DNA of 37,809 nt from Bacillota bacterium (GCA_017889625.1 JAGGAD010000020.1:1-37809), one strand, 5' to 3'. Counted from the stretch's first letter, positions 23,804-35,387 are shown. Numbers and translations: made by a program. The notes: generated from the letters alone by a model not told the origin.

Positions 23804-24376
23804 TTACTTACCAGTGCGTCCACGTTTCGTTATCGGAATACCGGCAGCACATAGCGGACAATTATCCGGCTGATGGGTCGGTACAGCGAGATGCAACAAC
23901 CCTTCGGTACGCACGCCAAAATTCACCTTGCCGCCACTGCGATCTACTAAAAGGCCAACACCAACAAGTTCGCCCCCCTGTGCTTTAACTACCTCGATAA
24001 CTTCTTGAACCGAACCACCTGTAGTTACAATATCTTCTACAACTAAAACCCGTTCACCTTTGTTTATTACAAACCCCCGGCGAAGCGTCATCTTGCCGTT
24101 TTCCCGTTCGGTGAAGATTGCCCTGGTTCCTAAGTTTTTACCAACTTCATGGGCCAGGAGAATTCCCCCAGTTACCGGGCCAACAACCACATCAATATTA
24201 TCATCCTTGAACCGTTCAGCTAAAGCCGCACACATTTTTGCCGTATGCTCCGGCCACTGTAATGCCTGAAATTTTTCTACATATAGCGGACTATGCAGTC
24301 CTGATGTCAGTAAAAAATGCCCCTCTAAAATTGCCCCGGTATCAATTAATAGCTGTTTTACTTGAACTTCTTCCAT
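23804..24376 (-). CDS. pyrE: orotate phosphoribosyltransferase
   Basis: PyrE joins orotate and PRPP to give orotidine 5'-phosphate. The 190 residues include the PRPP-binding motif VLVVEDIVTTGGS and the flexible loop region TERENGKMTLRRGF. The C-terminal tail has CPLCAAG, a Cys pair seen in a subset of clostridial-type PyrE. Its ATG directly follows the pyrF stop codon (TAA-ATG), and it is the last gene of the operon. Confidence 0.96.
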   Translation of the reverse strand: MEEVQVKQLLIDTGAILEGHFLLTSGLHSPLYVEKFQALQWPEHTAKMCAALAERFKDDNIDVVVGPVTGGILLAHEVGKNLGTRAIFTERENGKMTLRRGFVINKGERVLVVEDIVTTGGSVQEVIEVVKAQGGELVGVGLLVDRSGGKVNFGVRTEGLLHLAVPTHQPDNCPLCAAGIPITKRGRTGK

Positions 24377-25093
24377 TTATCGTCCCCCCATTTCCCGTAC
24401 AATGGCTTCAGCCGAGGCCTGCGGGTTACTAGCCCCAGTTATTGGCCGACCTACCACCAAATGACTCGATCCTGATTTTATCGCACCAGCCGGAGTCGCT
24501 ATGCGGCTCTGGTCATTTACCGCACTGCCTAACGGACGTACCCCGGGAGTAACAATCAAAAATTCCGGACCACATTCTTTTCTAATAGCTTCCGCTTCTT
24601 GCGGCGATGCTACTACACCATCAAGCCCAGCCTTTTTAACCATTCTCGCTAAATGCAGAGCCTGTCCAACCACTGATGTATTATAACCTAGCTCACGCCA
24701 CTCAGCCTCATCCATACTCGTTAAAATAGTAACAGCAATAAGCTTGGGTCGGGGCAAAGACGCGTTTTCAGCTGCCTGCGCCACAGCTAAAGCCGTAGCT
24801 TTCATCATACTTGGCCCGCCAGCCGCATGAATATTCATCATGGAAACCCCAAGATTAGTCAGTACCGCCGCTGACCTGGATACGGTATTGGGAATATCAT
24901 GAAGTTTAAGATCAAGAAACACTTCTTTTTTTTGCTGACGCAAAAAGTCTACCGCTTCCCGTCCTACACTATAAAACAGTTCCATTCCCACTTTGTAATA
25001 TCGTACTGTATCGCCAAGTTGGTTTACCATGTCACGAACTTGATCCATGGTGTTAAAATCAAGAGCCACAATCAATCGATTATCGGCCTTCAT
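24377..25093 (-). CDS. pyrF: orotidine 5'-phosphate decarboxylase
   Basis: PyrF decarboxylates OMP to UMP, the final step of the pathway. In 238 residues the (beta/alpha)8 signature DLKLHDIPNTV carries the catalytic Lys-Asp-x-x Asp network, and VTPGVRPLGS and VVGRPITGA are the C-terminal phosphate-binding loops. The start is the ATG behind GGGAGGTG; an in-frame GTG three codons earlier lies inside that ribosome binding site. Confidence 0.96.
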   Translation of the reverse strand: MKADNRLIVALDFNTMDQVRDMVNQLGDTVRYYKVGMELFYSVGREAVDFLRQQKKEVFLDLKLHDIPNTVSRSAAVLTNLGVSMMNIHAAGGPSMMKATALAVAQAAENASLPRPKLIAVTILTSMDEAEWRELGYNTSVVGQALHLARMVKKAGLDGVVASPQEAEAIRKECGPEFLIVTPGVRPLGSAVNDQSRIATPAGAIKSGSSHLVVGRPITGASNPQASAEAIVREMGGR

Positions 25094-25125
25094 AAAATCC
25101 ACCTCCCACTTATTACCGCAAGGTA

Positions 25126-26034
25126 TTACAGCTTATTATTGACTTGTCCCACTAGGTCTTGCACCTGCTTAAGACCACGGCTTACAAGATAGTCTTTTAG
25201 TCCTTCCGCAATATCAACACTAGCACGAGGATTCACGAAATTTGCAGTTCCGATTGCCACTGCACTGGCTCCAGCTAATAGAAATTCCACAGCATCAAGC
25301 GCAGTCATTATCCCCCCCATGCCAATTACCGGCACCCGAACGGCTTTAGCAACTTGCCAAACCATTCGAAGCGCTACCGGTTTTACCGCCGGCCCCGACA
25401 AGCCGCCTACCGTATTGCCAAGTACGGGCCGCCAAGACTTAGTATCAATCGCCATCCCCAAAAGAGTATTAATAAGCGATATCGCATCCGCCCCAGCCTC
25501 TTCTACCGCCTTCGCCATGATAACAATATCAGTGACATTAGGCGATAGTTTGGCGATCACTGGCAGGGTAGTGTTTTTCTTTACTTCCCGTACAACAGAC
25601 GCCGCGCTTTGTGGCACTGTGCCAAAAGCAATGCCCCCTTCTTTAACATTGGGACAAGATATATTTAATTCAAACCCGGCCACACCAGTTACACTTAGTT
25701 TGGCGGCCAGTTGACCATATTCTTCTACTGTATTGCCAGAGATATTTATAATAACCGGCACATCATAATTCGCCAGTTTAGGTAATGTCATTGTTAAAAA
25801 TTGATCAGCTCCGGGATTTTCCAGTCCGATGCAATTTAGCATGCCTGCCGGAGTCTCAGCGATGCGACATCCTCTGTTACCTGATCTAGCCGACAAAGTC
25901 GTTCCTTTAACAACAATAGCGCCAACTTGGTTTAAATCAACAAAATCACTGTATTCCGGCCCAAACCCAAACGTTCCTGAGGCCGTCATTACCGGAGTCT
26001 TCATTTTTATTCCTGCAATATCTACCGCCAACAT
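25126..26034 (-). CDS. pyrD: dihydroorotate dehydrogenase B, catalytic subunit
   Basis: This is the class 1B enzyme that oxidises dihydroorotate to orotate on FMN and passes electrons through PyrK to NAD+. The 302 residues contain the FMN-binding [10 protein letters not shown] and VVKGTTL, the class 1 catalytic cysteine in [13 protein letters not shown], and the C-terminal [15 protein letters not shown]. Its ATG overlaps the pyrK stop by one base, as expected for a heterotetramer with PyrK. Confidence 0.96.
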   Translation of the reverse strand: MLAVDIAGIKMKTPVMTASGTFGFGPEYSDFVDLNQVGAIVVKGTTLSARSGNRGCRIAETPAGMLNCIGLENPGADQFLTMTLPKLANYDVPVIINISGNTVEEYGQLAAKLSVTGVAGFELNISCPNVKEGGIAFGTVPQSAASVVREVKKNTTLPVIAKLSPNVTDIVIMAKAVEEAGADAISLINTLLGMAIDTKSWRPVLGNTVGGLSGPAVKPVALRMVWQVAKAVRVPVIGMGGIMTALDAVEFLLAGASAVAIGTANFVNPRASVDIAEGLKDYLVSRGLKQVQDLVGQVNNKL

Positions 26035-26807
26035 TAGTCAAACACCTCCTCGGCCCAAAATACCGGACCGTCGGTGCATACTTTACGGCGCTTGCCGTCA
26101 GTTGCAGCGCAGGTGCAAGACAGACACGCCCCTACACCACACGCCATATGGTCTTCCAATGATACCTGACATCTCACGTTGCGCTCTTTAGCCAGCCTGG
26201 CTACACCTTCCAGCATTGGCCGTGGACCGCAGGCATATACCATATCAAAGCTATCTCCCGTCAAAATATCGTCAATCACATCAACCGTAAACCCTTGCCG
26301 CCCCATTGAGCCGTCATCAGTGGTGATATGGATATTCTGACAAATACTTTGGAAAATATCTTGCCAATACATCTCGTTTTTATTTCTGCCGCCCATAACT
26401 ATCGTAATCGGGCTGGTACACAATGCTTTTGCCAAATATACTAGTGGAGCTAGACCAATACCGCCGCCTACTAGCAGCGGCCGTTCGGCTTCCAGAACAA
26501 ATCCGTTGCCCAACGGACCCATAAGGTCAAGCCTACTGCCAGGCAAAGTCTGAGCCAAAAGTTCAGTACCATGACCGACAATACGATAAATGAGAGTGAG
26601 CGTACCTGCTGCGGCATTGGCATCAGCAATACTGATAGGACGCCGCAAAAGCGGCACTATCGTATCAGCCACCCGCACATGAACAAACTGACCGGGCCGT
26701 GCCATTTGCACCAAGCCGGAAGCCTTCAAGGTAAGCTCGCATACCTCAGGACCTATAAGTTTATGTGCCAGAACTTCGGCTTTAACTATTGTTTTAGGCA
26801 AGGTCAT
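26034..26807 (-). CDS. pyrK: dihydroorotate dehydrogenase B, electron transfer subunit
   Basis: PyrK carries FAD and a 2Fe-2S cluster and links PyrD to NAD+. In 257 residues the FAD-binding motif RRPISIAD and the NAD-binding [16 protein letters not shown] precede the C-terminal cluster motif, Cys residues spaced in [12 protein letters not shown] and KVCTDG. The ATG lies inside the end of carB (14-base overlap), with GGAGG just before it; a longer frame within carB is rejected. Confidence 0.95.
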   Translation of the reverse strand: MTLPKTIVKAEVLAHKLIGPEVCELTLKASGLVQMARPGQFVHVRVADTIVPLLRRPISIADANAAAGTLTLIYRIVGHGTELLAQTLPGSRLDLMGPLGNGFVLEAERPLLVGGGIGLAPLVYLAKALCTSPITIVMGGRNKNEMYWQDIFQSICQNIHITTDDGSMGRQGFTVDVIDDILTGDSFDMVYACGPRPMLEGVARLAKERNVRCQVSLEDHMACGVGACLSCTCAATDGKRRKVCTDGPVFWAEEVFD

Positions 26808-29800
26808 TTCCTCCGCCCACGTAATCCTGCAACGCCAATGCGTAAACCAGCCGTCGTTCACGCATTAAGTCAAGTACACGCATTACCTCATGCGCAGTAT
26901 CTATCGAAGTCAAGCATGGAATAGCATGTTCTACCGTTGAGCGGCGAATCTGGAAACCATCCCGTTCAGGCTCTTTGCCATGAGTTAGAGTGTTAACAAC
27001 CATATTAATTTTGCCAGTTTTAATCATATCAATAATATTTAAGCCGCTCTCACGTACCTTCGATACTGTTTCCACTTCCAAGCCAAGTGATTTAATATAC
27101 TTAGCCGTGCCTTCGGTAGCCACAAGTTTGTAGCCAAGTTTGGCAAAGCCTTGCGCTAAATCTCCTGCTTCCTCCTTGTCCTTATCCGCAACAGTAAACA
27201 GGATCGTGCCTTCTAACGGAATATTCATACCAGCAGCGGTTATCGCCTTATATAGCGCACGAGCATAATTGTAGTCTAACCCCATAACCTCACCGGTGGA
27301 TTTCATTTCTGGCCCTAACGAAATGTCAACCTTCTGCATTTTTGCGAAAGAGAACACCGGCGCTTTTACTGCGATAAATTCAGGTGCCGGCAGTAGCCCA
27401 CTTTCATAACCCATTTCCGTTAGCTTTTTACCCATTGCCACCCGAGTGGCGATATTAACCATCGGCACATTTGTTACTTTACTAAGGAAAGGAATCGTCC
27501 GGCTAGACCGCGGATTTACTTCGATAACATAAACCTCTTCATCAACTACAACATATTGAATGTTGACAAGGCCTTTAACCGCCAGTCCCCTCGCCAACCG
27601 TTGGGTATAGTCGACAATCGTATTAATAACCTTTTTCGACAAGTTTTGCGGCGGATATACGGCGATGCTGTCGCCAGAATGTACTCCCGCTCGTTCAACA
27701 TGCTCCATTATCCCTGGAATAATTACGATTTCGCCATCAGAAATAGCGTCAATCTCAACCTCAGTACCTTGCATATACCGGTCCACCAATACCGGATGCT
27801 CAGCTGACGCCTTAACAGCATATTTCATATAATCTCTAAGTTCTTTATTATTATATACAATCTCCATGGCGCGCCCACCCAATACATACGAAGGGCGTAC
27901 CACTACTGGGAAACCAACTTTCTCAGCGGCAGCAATAGCTTCATCCGCACTAGTTACCGTCCCCCCCTGTGGTCTGGGTATATGAAGTTCCTCAAGCAGC
28001 GCATCAAAGCGTTCCCTGTCTTCGGCCCGGTCAATACCGTCTACCGAAGTACCCATAATCTTTACTCCGGCTTTAGCCAGCGGCCCGGCTAAATTAATAG
28101 CAGTCTGCCCCCCGAACTGGACAACAACTCCTTCCGGTTTTTCCTTTTCAATAATATTTAAAACATCTTCTGTCGTTAACGGCTCAAAATACAGCCGATC
28201 AGAAGTATCAAAATCGGTAGAAACCGTTTCCGGGTTATTATTTACAATAATAGATTCATAGCCAAGCTGCTTCAGAGCCCATACCGAATGAACCGAGCAG
28301 TAGTCAAATTCAACACCCTGACCGATACGAATTGGACCTGACCCCAGCACCATTACTTTAGGCCGGTCAGTAACCGTAACTTCATCTTCCTGTGCATAGG
28401 TGGAGTAATAGTAAGGAGTTACAGCCTCAAATTCAGCGGCACAAGTGTCAACCATTTTATAACACGGAGCAATCGCCGACTGTTTCCTTAGGTTCCGGAT
28501 TTCATCCGTTTCTTTACCTGTAAGTTCAGCAATAGACCGGTCGGCAAAATGCATTTTTTTGGCACTGGCCAGAAGTTCTGGCGTTAATGATTGGTTAGAA
28601 AGTTTGTTCTCTATATTGATGATATTTTGGATTTTCCACAAAAACCATCGGTCGATAGCGGTAATTTCATGGATTTCTTCAACAGTTATACCGCGTCTTA
28701 AAGCCTCTGCCACCACAAATAGCCGTTCGTCATTAGCTAACTTGAGATTTGCATGCAGCTGCGGCGTCCCCAAAGCCGCAATTTCCGGAATTGACAAACG
28801 ATGCAGACCAATTTCAAGCGAACGCACCGCTTTCAGCAAGGCGCCTTCAAAGGAGCGGTCAATTGCCATAACCTCACCGGTTGCCTTCATCTGGGTTCCT
28901 AAAATCCGGTCAGCAAAATTAAATTTATCAAACGGCCAACGCGGGAACTTAACTACCAGATAGTCCAGTGCTGGTTCAAAACAAGCCTTGGTTTTCTGGG
29001 TAACCGCATTGGTTATTTCATCTAAATGATAACCAATAGCAATTTTACTCGCCACCTTGGCAATCGGATACCCCGTAGCCTTTGAGGCTAGGGCCGAAGA
29101 ACGGCTAACCCGTGGATTAACCTCAATTACATAATATTGGGTGCTGTGAGGGTCAAGCGCATACTGCACATTGCAACCACCCTCAATTCCCAGCGAACGG
29201 ATAATCGTTAGCGATGCACTGCGCAACATCTGATATTCGTGATCATTTAATGTCTGAGATGGTGCTACGACAATACTGTCACCGGTATGGATACCAACCG
29301 GATCAAAGTTTTCCATGTTACACACCGTTATACAATTATCGGCGGCATCACGAATAACCTCATACTCGATTTCCTTCCATCCAGCAACACTTCGTTCAAT
29401 TAACACCTGGCTAATCAAGCTGTATTTCAGACCACGGATAGTTACATCTCTAAGTTCCTCATCATTATGTACAATACCGCCGCCGGTACCGCCCAGCGTA
29501 TAGGCCGGACGCACAATCAGCGGATAGCCAATTTCATCAGCAAACGCCTTGGCACCTGCTAAATCTTCAACAATAGCGCTCTCCGGAATTGGTTGATTGA
29601 TTTTTTGCATAGTTTCTTTAAACAATTCGCGGTCTTCCGCTTTTTCAATGGATTCCAGCGGCGTACCCAACAATTCAACATTATACTTTTCTAATACGCC
29701 CCGTTTAGCTACTTCCACCGCCATATTCAGGCCAACCTGACCACCAAGGGTAGGAAGCAATCCATCCGGACGTTCTTTCTCGATAATTGCTTCCACAAAC

Positions 29801-30015
29801 TCAGGCGTAATCGGCTCAATATATACCCGATCAGCAATGTTAGCGTCAGTCATAATAGTAGCCGGATTAGAATTAATAAGGACAACCTCCAACCCTTCAT
29901 CTTTAAGGGCTCGGCAGGCTTGAGTTCCGGCATAATCAAACTCGGCGGCCTGACCGATGACTATAGGACCAGAGCCAATAACCATAACTTTACGTAAATA
30001 TGTTTTTTTCGGCAT
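26794..30015 (-). CDS. carB: carbamoyl-phosphate synthase, large subunit
   Basis: CarB makes carbamoyl phosphate from bicarbonate, two ATP and ammonia delivered by CarA. The 1073 residues show the full duplicated layout: two ATP-grasp halves ([17 protein letters not shown] near residue 12 and [16 protein letters not shown] near 560), an oligomerisation region between them, and a C-terminal MGS-like allosteric domain (about 930-1073). The latter normally binds UMP or ornithine/IMP effectors. Three bases separate it from carA. Confidence 0.97.
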   Translation of the reverse strand: MPKKTYLRKVMVIGSGPIVIGQAAEFDYAGTQACRALKDEGLEVVLINSNPATIMTDANIADRVYIEPITPEFVEAIIEKERPDGLLPTLGGQVGLNMAVEVAKRGVLEKYNVELLGTPLESIEKAEDRELFKETMQKINQPIPESAIVEDLAGAKAFADEIGYPLIVRPAYTLGGTGGGIVHNDEELRDVTIRGLKYSLISQVLIERSVAGWKEIEYEVIRDAADNCITVCNMENFDPVGIHTGDSIVVAPSQTLNDHEYQMLRSASLTIIRSLGIEGGCNVQYALDPHSTQYYVIEVNPRVSRSSALASKATGYPIAKVASKIAIGYHLDEITNAVTQKTKACFEPALDYLVVKFPRWPFDKFNFADRILGTQMKATGEVMAIDRSFEGALLKAVRSLEIGLHRLSIPEIAALGTPQLHANLKLANDERLFVVAEALRRGITVEEIHEITAIDRWFLWKIQNIINIENKLSNQSLTPELLASAKKMHFADRSIAELTGKETDEIRNLRKQSAIAPCYKMVDTCAAEFEAVTPYYYSTYAQEDEVTVTDRPKVMVLGSGPIRIGQGVEFDYCSVHSVWALKQLGYESIIVNNNPETVSTDFDTSDRLYFEPLTTEDVLNIIEKEKPEGVVVQFGGQTAINLAGPLAKAGVKIMGTSVDGIDRAEDRERFDALLEELHIPRPQGGTVTSADEAIAAAEKVGFPVVVRPSYVLGGRAMEIVYNNKELRDYMKYAVKASAEHPVLVDRYMQGTEVEIDAISDGEIVIIPGIMEHVERAGVHSGDSIAVYPPQNLSKKVINTIVDYTQRLARGLAVKGLVNIQYVVVDEEVYVIEVNPRSSRTIPFLSKVTNVPMVNIATRVAMGKKLTEMGYESGLLPAPEFIAVKAPVFSFAKMQKVDISLGPEMKSTGEVMGLDYNYARALYKAITAAGMNIPLEGTILFTVADKDKEEAGDLAQGFAKLGYKLVATEGTAKYIKSLGLEVETVSKVRESGLNIIDMIKTGKINMVVNTLTHGKEPERDGFQIRRSTVEHAIPCLTSIDTAHEVMRVLDLMRERRLVYALALQDYVGGGNDLA

Positions 30016-30018
30016 CGG

Positions 30019-31086
30019 TTAAACCCCCTTCTTTAAGATCGCCATAAATTCATCAAATAAGTAAGTGTTGTCATCCGGTCCCGGAGCAGCTTCGGGATGA
30101 TATTGCACAGAGAATACCGGCAAATTCCGGTGTTTCATACCTTCTACGGTTTCATCATTTACCGCGCGGTGCGTTATTACAAGATCGTGATCTGGCAAAG
30201 TTTTTTCTTCTACCGCATAACCATGATTCTGAGAGGTAATATATACCCGGCCACTGGCCAAGTCTTTAACCGGGTGATTTGCTCCCCGATGGCCGAATTT
30301 CAATTTATAAGTATTAGCACCCATTGCCAAAGCTAACAATTGGTGCCCCAGGCAAATACCGAAGATAGGTTTTTTACCAATCAGTTGTTTAACTGTTTCA
30401 ACCGATTTAGGAACATCCTTGGGATCACCAGGCCCATTTGACAAAAATACGCCATCAGTATTCAGCGCCAATACCTCTTCGGCGGTGGTAAAGGCAGGCA
30501 GTACCGTGAGATTGCATCCGGCTTTAACCAGCGAATTTAAAATATTACGTTTGATGCCATAATCAAGTACCGCTACCTTAGGACCATTACCCTCGCCCAT
30601 GTGGTAAATCTCTTTAGTAGTAACTTCGGCAACTACCTGAGTTTCAAGCGGCGAAGCCAACAACGCAGTAATTTCATTAGTTGTAATTGTATCCGGTACA
30701 ATAATTCCCTTCATCGTTCCTGTTGAGCGGATTTTCCTGGTTATAGCCCTGGTATCAACCCCATACAGACAAGGAATAGCATTTTTTTCTAAGTAGTCTG
30801 GCAAATTTGTTTCAGCCTGCCAATTGCTGTGTTCAAGACAAAGTTCACCAATAACAAAGCCACGAACATACGACTTAGCTGCCTGGTTAAACAGAGTTGC
30901 TGTTCCATAATTGCCGATAAGCGGATATGTCATTGTAACAATCTGACCACAGTAGGATGGGTCGGTCAACACTTCCTGATAACCCGTCATACCAGTATTA
31001 AACACTACCTCGCCTACAGACTGTGCATTACTCAAAAGTTCACCAGCAAAAGTGCTGCCATCTTCAAGAATTAGTTTACCATTCAT
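30019..31086 (-). CDS. carA: carbamoyl-phosphate synthase, small (glutaminase) subunit
   Basis: CarA hydrolyses glutamine and feeds ammonia to CarB. In 355 residues the N-terminal CPSase domain (FNTGMTGYQEVLTDPSY) is followed by a class I glutamine amidotransferase domain with nucleophile Cys in FGICLGHQLLALA and His-Glu in VQYHPEAAPGP. The start overlaps the pyrC stop by 4 bases (ATGA). Confidence 0.97.
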   Translation of the reverse strand: MNGKLILEDGSTFAGELLSNAQSVGEVVFNTGMTGYQEVLTDPSYCGQIVTMTYPLIGNYGTATLFNQAAKSYVRGFVIGELCLEHSNWQAETNLPDYLEKNAIPCLYGVDTRAITRKIRSTGTMKGIIVPDTITTNEITALLASPLETQVVAEVTTKEIYHMGEGNGPKVAVLDYGIKRNILNSLVKAGCNLTVLPAFTTAEEVLALNTDGVFLSNGPGDPKDVPKSVETVKQLIGKKPIFGICLGHQLLALAMGANTYKLKFGHRGANHPVKDLASGRVYITSQNHGYAVEEKTLPDHDLVITHRAVNDETVEGMKHRNLPVFSVQYHPEAAPGPDDNTYLFDEFMAILKKGV

Positions 31087-32378
31087 TCCTTTACCTCCCC
31101 GCCCTGCATCACAACACGACCGCCAACAATTGTGGCCACCGCCCTGCCTCTAAGCGTATTGCCTTCATAAGGGGTACATTTTCCCCTAGTATAAAAATTA
31201 TTGCTGTCTATAGTCCATTCCTTTTCAGGATCAATAACCACAATATCTGCCGGAGCACCAACTTTCAAGGTACCCGCCTCCAGCCCTAAAATTTTAGCCG
31301 GAGTTGTTGACATCCGGTCAATAACTTCATTTAATGTGAATTTACCAGTATGATAAAAGCTATTCAAGATAACGCCCAGCGCTGTTTCCAGTCCGGAAAA
31401 GCCACTCGGGGCATAGCGAAATTCCATGTCCTTTTCTTCAAACGCATGTGGTGCGTGGTCAGTAGCAATGGCATCGATCGTGCCGTCTTTTAACCCGGCG
31501 ATTAACGCTTCGACATGTTCGGTTGACCTTAGCGGCGGATTTACTTTAGTAGCAGTGTTAAACCCGATGACCGCTTCATCAGTCAAGGTCAAGTGATGCG
31601 GCGTAGCTTCCGCTGTAACTTTAACGCCCCGCAGTTTGGCCTGACGAATACATTCTACCGCTCCAGCCGTACTGACATGGGCAATATGGATAGTACCGCC
31701 AGTATATTCGGCTAAGAGAACATCTCTAGCCACCGCAATATCTTCAGCTACCGCCGGCCGCCCCCGCAATCCCAACATCGCTGAAACCGCGCCTTCATGC
31801 ATAAAGCCATCACCGGCTAGACTTTCTTCTTCAGCATGTGAAATAACTAAACCGCCAAACATCCGAGCATATTCTAAGCCAGTTTTGAGGATATAGGCAC
31901 TTTCGACATAATGGCCATCATCAGAAAGAGCAACTGCACCATTTAACATCATGTCTCCGATTTCAGCCAGTTCCTTGCCTTGCTGTCCTTTGCTTAGCGC
32001 GCCAATAATTTGAACATTTACGACCCCTTCTTCACGGGCCTTCTGTTTCATACCGGCTACCAAAATTGCGTTATCAATAACCGGTTTCGTATTAGGCATC
32101 GGACAAACAGTGGTATACCCGCCCGCTGCTGCTGCCCTAGTACCTGAGGCTATATCTTCTTTAGCCTCTAACCCCGGATCGCGCAGGTGAACATGCATAT
32201 CTACCAGCCCCGGTGCAATTACCAAGCCGCTCACATCTATTATTCTGGCCCCATCGGCGGCCTCAGCTAAGCCAACGCCAGCCGCTTCAATACGGCCGTC
32301 TACTACCACCACATCACCAACTATATCAAGCTGCTGCGACGGATCAATAATCCGTCCGCCTTTAAGCACTAACTTCAA
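31083..32378 (-). CDS. pyrC: dihydroorotase
   Basis: PyrC cyclises carbamoyl aspartate to dihydroorotate. The 431-residue protein is of the long, class I type: metal-binding HVHLRDPG near residue 60, ISHAEE and IAHVSTAGA with zinc-ligand histidines, and TDHAPH with the catalytic Asp. The start overlaps the end of pyrB by 17 bases. Confidence 0.97.
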   Translation of the reverse strand: MKLVLKGGRIIDPSQQLDIVGDVVVVDGRIEAAGVGLAEAADGARIIDVSGLVIAPGLVDMHVHLRDPGLEAKEDIASGTRAAAAGGYTTVCPMPNTKPVIDNAILVAGMKQKAREEGVVNVQIIGALSKGQQGKELAEIGDMMLNGAVALSDDGHYVESAYILKTGLEYARMFGGLVISHAEEESLAGDGFMHEGAVSAMLGLRGRPAVAEDIAVARDVLLAEYTGGTIHIAHVSTAGAVECIRQAKLRGVKVTAEATPHHLTLTDEAVIGFNTATKVNPPLRSTEHVEALIAGLKDGTIDAIATDHAPHAFEEKDMEFRYAPSGFSGLETALGVILNSFYHTGKFTLNEVIDRMSTTPAKILGLEAGTLKVGAPADIVVIDPEKEWTIDSNNFYTRGKCTPYEGNTLRGRAVATIVGGRVVMQGGEVKE

Positions 32379-33318
32379 TGTCGTTACCTCCCATCAGCAC
32401 CAAGAACAGTATCGCCATCCGTACAGCCAAACCGTTTTTCACCTGTTCCTGGATAGCCGATTGTGCTGAATAAGCTACATCCGGCGCAATTTCAAGGCCG
32501 CGATTCATCGGACCAGGATGCATAACCAGCACATCGTCTTTGGCTAGCGAAAGCCTGTCCTTATTTACCCCAAAAATCCTGGCGTATTCACGCGTGGTCG
32601 GGAAAAGTCCCTTCTGCTGCCGTTCGCGCTGTATGCGAAGAATGTTTACCACATCGGCTCCCTCAAGCGCCGCTTCTACACGGTCATAAACCTTCACACC
32701 ATGCTTTTCAAGATCACGCGGCAACAACGTCCGTGGTCCAGCCACACTAACATCTGCTCCCATTTTTAACAAAGCCCAAATATTCGACCGCGCCACTCGA
32801 CTGTGTAAAATATCACCGATAATCGCCACCTTTAAACCGCTGATATTCCCCTTTTTCTCACGGATAGTGAACATATCCAAAAGCCCCTGCGTCGGATGCT
32901 CATGTGCTCCATCACCAGCATTAACAATAACCGGACTCACTGCAGATGCGGCAAACTCTGCCGAACCTTCCGCTTCATGACGCATGACGATAATATCCAC
33001 GCCCATTGCCTCTACTGTCAGTAGTGTATCCCGCAAGCTCTCTCCTTTTACCACACTCGAAGCGCTGGTAGTAACATTAACCACATCTGCTCCTAAATAT
33101 TTACCAGCAAGTTCAAAGGAAGTACGGGTTCGGGTGCTTGGTTCGAAAAATAAATTTACAATAGATTTCCCACGCAAAGTGGGAACCTTTTTTATATCAC
33201 GATCAATGATATTTTTCATTTCTTTAGCCGAATCAAGGATTAGCCCCATCTCGTCTACAGTCATTCCCTGCAACCCAAGAATGTCTTTGCCCCGCAATGA
33301 TACCTGGCCTTTGGTCAT
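32362..33318 (-). CDS. pyrB: aspartate carbamoyltransferase, catalytic subunit
   Basis: PyrB joins carbamoyl phosphate and aspartate, the committed step. In 318 residues the carbamoyl-phosphate site [15 protein letters not shown], the HPTQGLLDM His-Gln pair and the C-terminal MHPGPMNRG aspartate-binding loop are all present. The start behind AGGAGG is preferred over an upstream frame that would cover the leader. No regulatory subunit pyrI follows, so feedback control is probably by the PyrR-type leader. First gene of the eight-gene operon. Confidence 0.96.
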   Translation of the reverse strand: MTKGQVSLRGKDILGLQGMTVDEMGLILDSAKEMKNIIDRDIKKVPTLRGKSIVNLFFEPSTRTRTSFELAGKYLGADVVNVTTSASSVVKGESLRDTLLTVEAMGVDIIVMRHEAEGSAEFAASAVSPVIVNAGDGAHEHPTQGLLDMFTIREKKGNISGLKVAIIGDILHSRVARSNIWALLKMGADVSVAGPRTLLPRDLEKHGVKVYDRVEAALEGADVVNILRIQRERQQKGLFPTTREYARIFGVNKDRLSLAKDDVLVMHPGPMNRGLEIAPDVAYSAQSAIQEQVKNGLAVRMAILFLVLMGGNDIEVSA

Positions 33319-33404
33319 CGTCACTCGCCTCCTGTTACAATCCCTAATATAATATACCCTGACCACGGCTTCCAAGCCGCCTTATATAGCTGGTTTTGCC
33401 TAAA

Positions 33405-33442
33405 TAAAAACCTTCTTAGCACACAAAGAGCAAGAAGGTTTT
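33405..33442 (-). terminator. pyr leader terminator 2
   Basis: On the minus strand ACCTTCTTGC pairs with a GC-AAGAAGGT arm and runs into TTTTTATTT. It lies downstream of the second PyrR site and 87 bases before pyrB; formation would stop transcription before the operon. Confidence 0.85.
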
Positions 33443-33464
33443 ACTTCACCCACCTGTATAATAC

Positions 33465-33494
33465 CCTTCCGGCCTCGCAGGACCAGATTAAAGG
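33465..33494 (-). promoter_or_regulatory. PyrR-binding hairpin 2
   Basis: The minus strand contains CCTTTAA, then a loop with GTCCTGCGAGGCC, then GGAAGG. This matches the anti-antiterminator bound by PyrR-UMP in Bacillus-type pyr leaders (conserved CCnGnGAGG in the loop). Binding would favour terminator 2. Confidence 0.85.
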
Positions 33495-33505
33495 TCTTCC
33501 TGTAC

Positions 33506-33540
33506 AAAAAAGCCTTCCCGCGTGAAGACGCAAGAAGGCC
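33506..33540 (-). terminator. pyr leader terminator 1
   Basis: On the minus strand GGCCTTCTTGCGT pairs with ACGCGGGAAGGCT, followed by six T residues. Confidence 0.9.
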
Positions 33541-33566
33541 AACTATACCAACTAACTGTACATTTT

Positions 33567-33597
33567 CCTTCCTGACCTCACAGGGTCAGTTTAAAGG
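33567..33597 (-). promoter_or_regulatory. PyrR-binding hairpin 1
   Basis: The minus strand reads CCTTTAAA, then CTGACCCTGTGAGGTCAG, then GAAGG, the same architecture and conserved loop as site 2. It begins about 20 bases after the promoter -10 box. Confidence 0.85.
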
Positions 33598-33615
33598 CCA
33601 TATAGCATTTGTGTT

Positions 33616-33645
33616 ATTATACCAAACTACCAAAACCATTGTCAA
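33616..33645 (-). promoter_or_regulatory. promoter of the pyr operon
   Basis: On the minus strand TTGACA (33640-33645), 18 bases, TATAAT (33616-33621). The leader to pyrB is about 290 bases and contains both attenuators. Confidence 0.88.
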
Positions 33646-33668
33646 GGTTTAACTTTTCTTAACAAATA

Positions 33669-33707
33669 GGCGACATTGAAACACCTAACCATTGTTCCAA
33701 TGCCGTC
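33669..33707 (-). terminator. weak hairpin after crt
   Basis: GGCGACATTG (33669-33678) pairs imperfectly with CAATGCCGTC (33698-33707). It lies between the crt stop and the pyr promoter. The T tail is weak. Confidence 0.4.
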
Positions 33708-33727
33708 TATTTTAACCCATTTAGTAC

Positions 33728-34513
33728 TTATTTACCAACAAAACCAGCTTTACGTTTTTCTATAAATGCCGTCATACCTTCCTTTTGGTCATTAGTTGCA
33801 AAGCACAAGCTAAAGACTTCAGCTTCATAGGCTACGCCAGTTTCAAGGTCAGTATCCATACCTTCATTTATCGCAGCTTTACAAAATTCTATCGCCCGTG
33901 GTGCTCTAGACATAATTTTTTCAGCCAAAGCTTTAGCTGCTTCCATAAGTTCTTCGCGAGGAAGAACCCGGTTAACTAAACCTATCCTATAGGCCTCAGC
34001 GGCATCAATAGTGTCGCCGGTAAATAGCAATTCCTTAGCCCGGCCTTTTCCAATAATCCGCGGCATACGCTGGGTACCGCCAAAGCCAGGCGTAATACCC
34101 AATGAAACTTCCGGCTGTCCAAATTTAGCATTTTCAGCAGCAAGGCGAATATCACAGGCCATTGCTAATTCACAACCGCCACCAAGAGCAAAGCCATTAA
34201 TTGCGGCAATAACCGGTTGGGGCAAGTTTTCTAATTTATTGAAGACAGCCTGACCAGCCTTAGCAAAACTGCGGCCTTCAAGCGCCGTCATCGGCTGCAT
34301 CGCCGCTATATCAGCACCGGCAACAAAAGCTTTCTCGCCACTGCCAGTAATAATTACTACTTTTACTGCATTATCCTGAGCAACAGCATCAAGTAAATTA
34401 TCCAATTCTTTCAGCGTTTCACTATTGAGAGCATTCAACACCTTAGGACGATTGATGGTAATAAGACCTATCCCGTTTTCATTGGTAAACAAAAGATTTG
34501 TATATTCAAGCAC
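33728..34513 (-). CDS. crt: enoyl-CoA hydratase (crotonase)
   Basis: Crotonase hydrates crotonyl-CoA to 3-hydroxybutyryl-CoA, or the reverse. In about 261 residues the CoA-binding AGADIAAM, the oxyanion block INGFALGGGCELAMACD, and the catalytic Glu in GQPEVSLGITPGFGGTQRM are intact. A GTG start is chosen because AGGAG is 8 bases before it; an ATG three codons earlier touches the AGGAG. It follows hbd with a 16-base gap. No thiolase or CoA transferase is present, so the direction (butyrate formation or oxidation) cannot be decided here. Confidence 0.92.
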   Translation of the reverse strand: MLEYTNLLFTNENGIGLITINRPKVLNALNSETLKELDNLLDAVAQDNAVKVVIITGSGEKAFVAGADIAAMQPMTALEGRSFAKAGQAVFNKLENLPQPVIAAINGFALGGGCELAMACDIRLAAENAKFGQPEVSLGITPGFGGTQRMPRIIGKGRAKELLFTGDTIDAAEAYRIGLVNRVLPREELMEAAKALAEKIMSRAPRAIEFCKAAINEGMDTDLETGVAYEAEVFSLCFATNDQKEGMTAFIEKRKAGFVGK

Positions 34514-34529
34514 ATTGTTCATCTCCTAA

Positions 34530-35387
34530 TCATTTTGCATAATCATAGAAACCTTTTCCGCTCTTACGTCCCAAATATCCGGCCTGAACCATCTTTTTCA
34601 GCAACGGACACGGACGATATTTAGAATCACCATATCCTTCATAAAGCACTTCCATAATTGATAAAATGGTGTCATTACCGATTAAATCAGACAGTGCTAA
34701 CGGGCCCATTGGATGATTAAACCCAAGCTTAGCCACATTATCAATATCTTCTGCTGATGCAACACCTTCCATTAAAGTGAAAATCGCTTCATTTATCATC
34801 GGAACCATGATCCTGTTGCCTGCAAAACCAGGAAAATCGTTGACTTCAACCGGAGTTTTGCCAATGGTTTCAGCTAGAGTTTTAACTGCAGTAAATGTTT
34901 CCGCGCTTGTTCCCAGCCCTTTAATAACTTCCACTAGTTTCATAACCGGAACCGGATTAAAAAAATGCATACCAATAAATTTATCCGGACGGCTGGTTAA
35001 GGCTCCCAGCTGGGTTATTGGCAACGACGAAGTATTGCTGGCAAAAACAGCGTGTGCTGGGCAAATTTTATCTAACGCCTGGAATATTTCTTTTTTTACA
35101 TCAATATTCTCAATTGCAGCCTCAATTACCAGATCAACCTTGGCACTTGTGGCATCAAGTTCAACTACACCGGAAACACGACCAAGAATAGCGTTTTTTT
35201 CATCTTCCGCCATCTTGCCTTTTTCAACAAGCCGGCCTAAGTTCTTATTAATGTTGGCAATGCCTTTCTTTACGAATTCATCCTTAATATCCCTGATGGT
35301 TACTTGAATACCATTTTGCGCCAAAACCTGAGCAATACCGTTCCCCATTTGTCCTGCACCAATGACTAATACTTTTTTAAATTCCAT
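34530..35387 (-). CDS. hbd: 3-hydroxybutyryl-CoA dehydrogenase
   Basis: Hbd interconverts acetoacetyl-CoA and 3-hydroxybutyryl-CoA with NAD(P)H. The 285 residues show the Rossmann motif [14 protein letters not shown], the catalytic His in [17 protein letters not shown], and the C-terminal [24 protein letters not shown] precedes the ATG. It lies between bcd and crt on the same strand. Confidence 0.95.
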   Translation of the reverse strand: MEFKKVLVIGAGQMGNGIAQVLAQNGIQVTIRDIKDEFVKKGIANINKNLGRLVEKGKMAEDEKNAILGRVSGVVELDATSAKVDLVIEAAIENIDVKKEIFQALDKICPAHAVFASNTSSLPITQLGALTSRPDKFIGMHFFNPVPVMKLVEVIKGLGTSAETFTAVKTLAETIGKTPVEVNDFPGFAGNRIMVPMINEAIFTLMEGVASAEDIDNVAKLGFNHPMGPLALSDLIGNDTILSIMEVLYEGYGDSKYRPCPLLKKMVQAGYLGRKSGKGFYDYAK

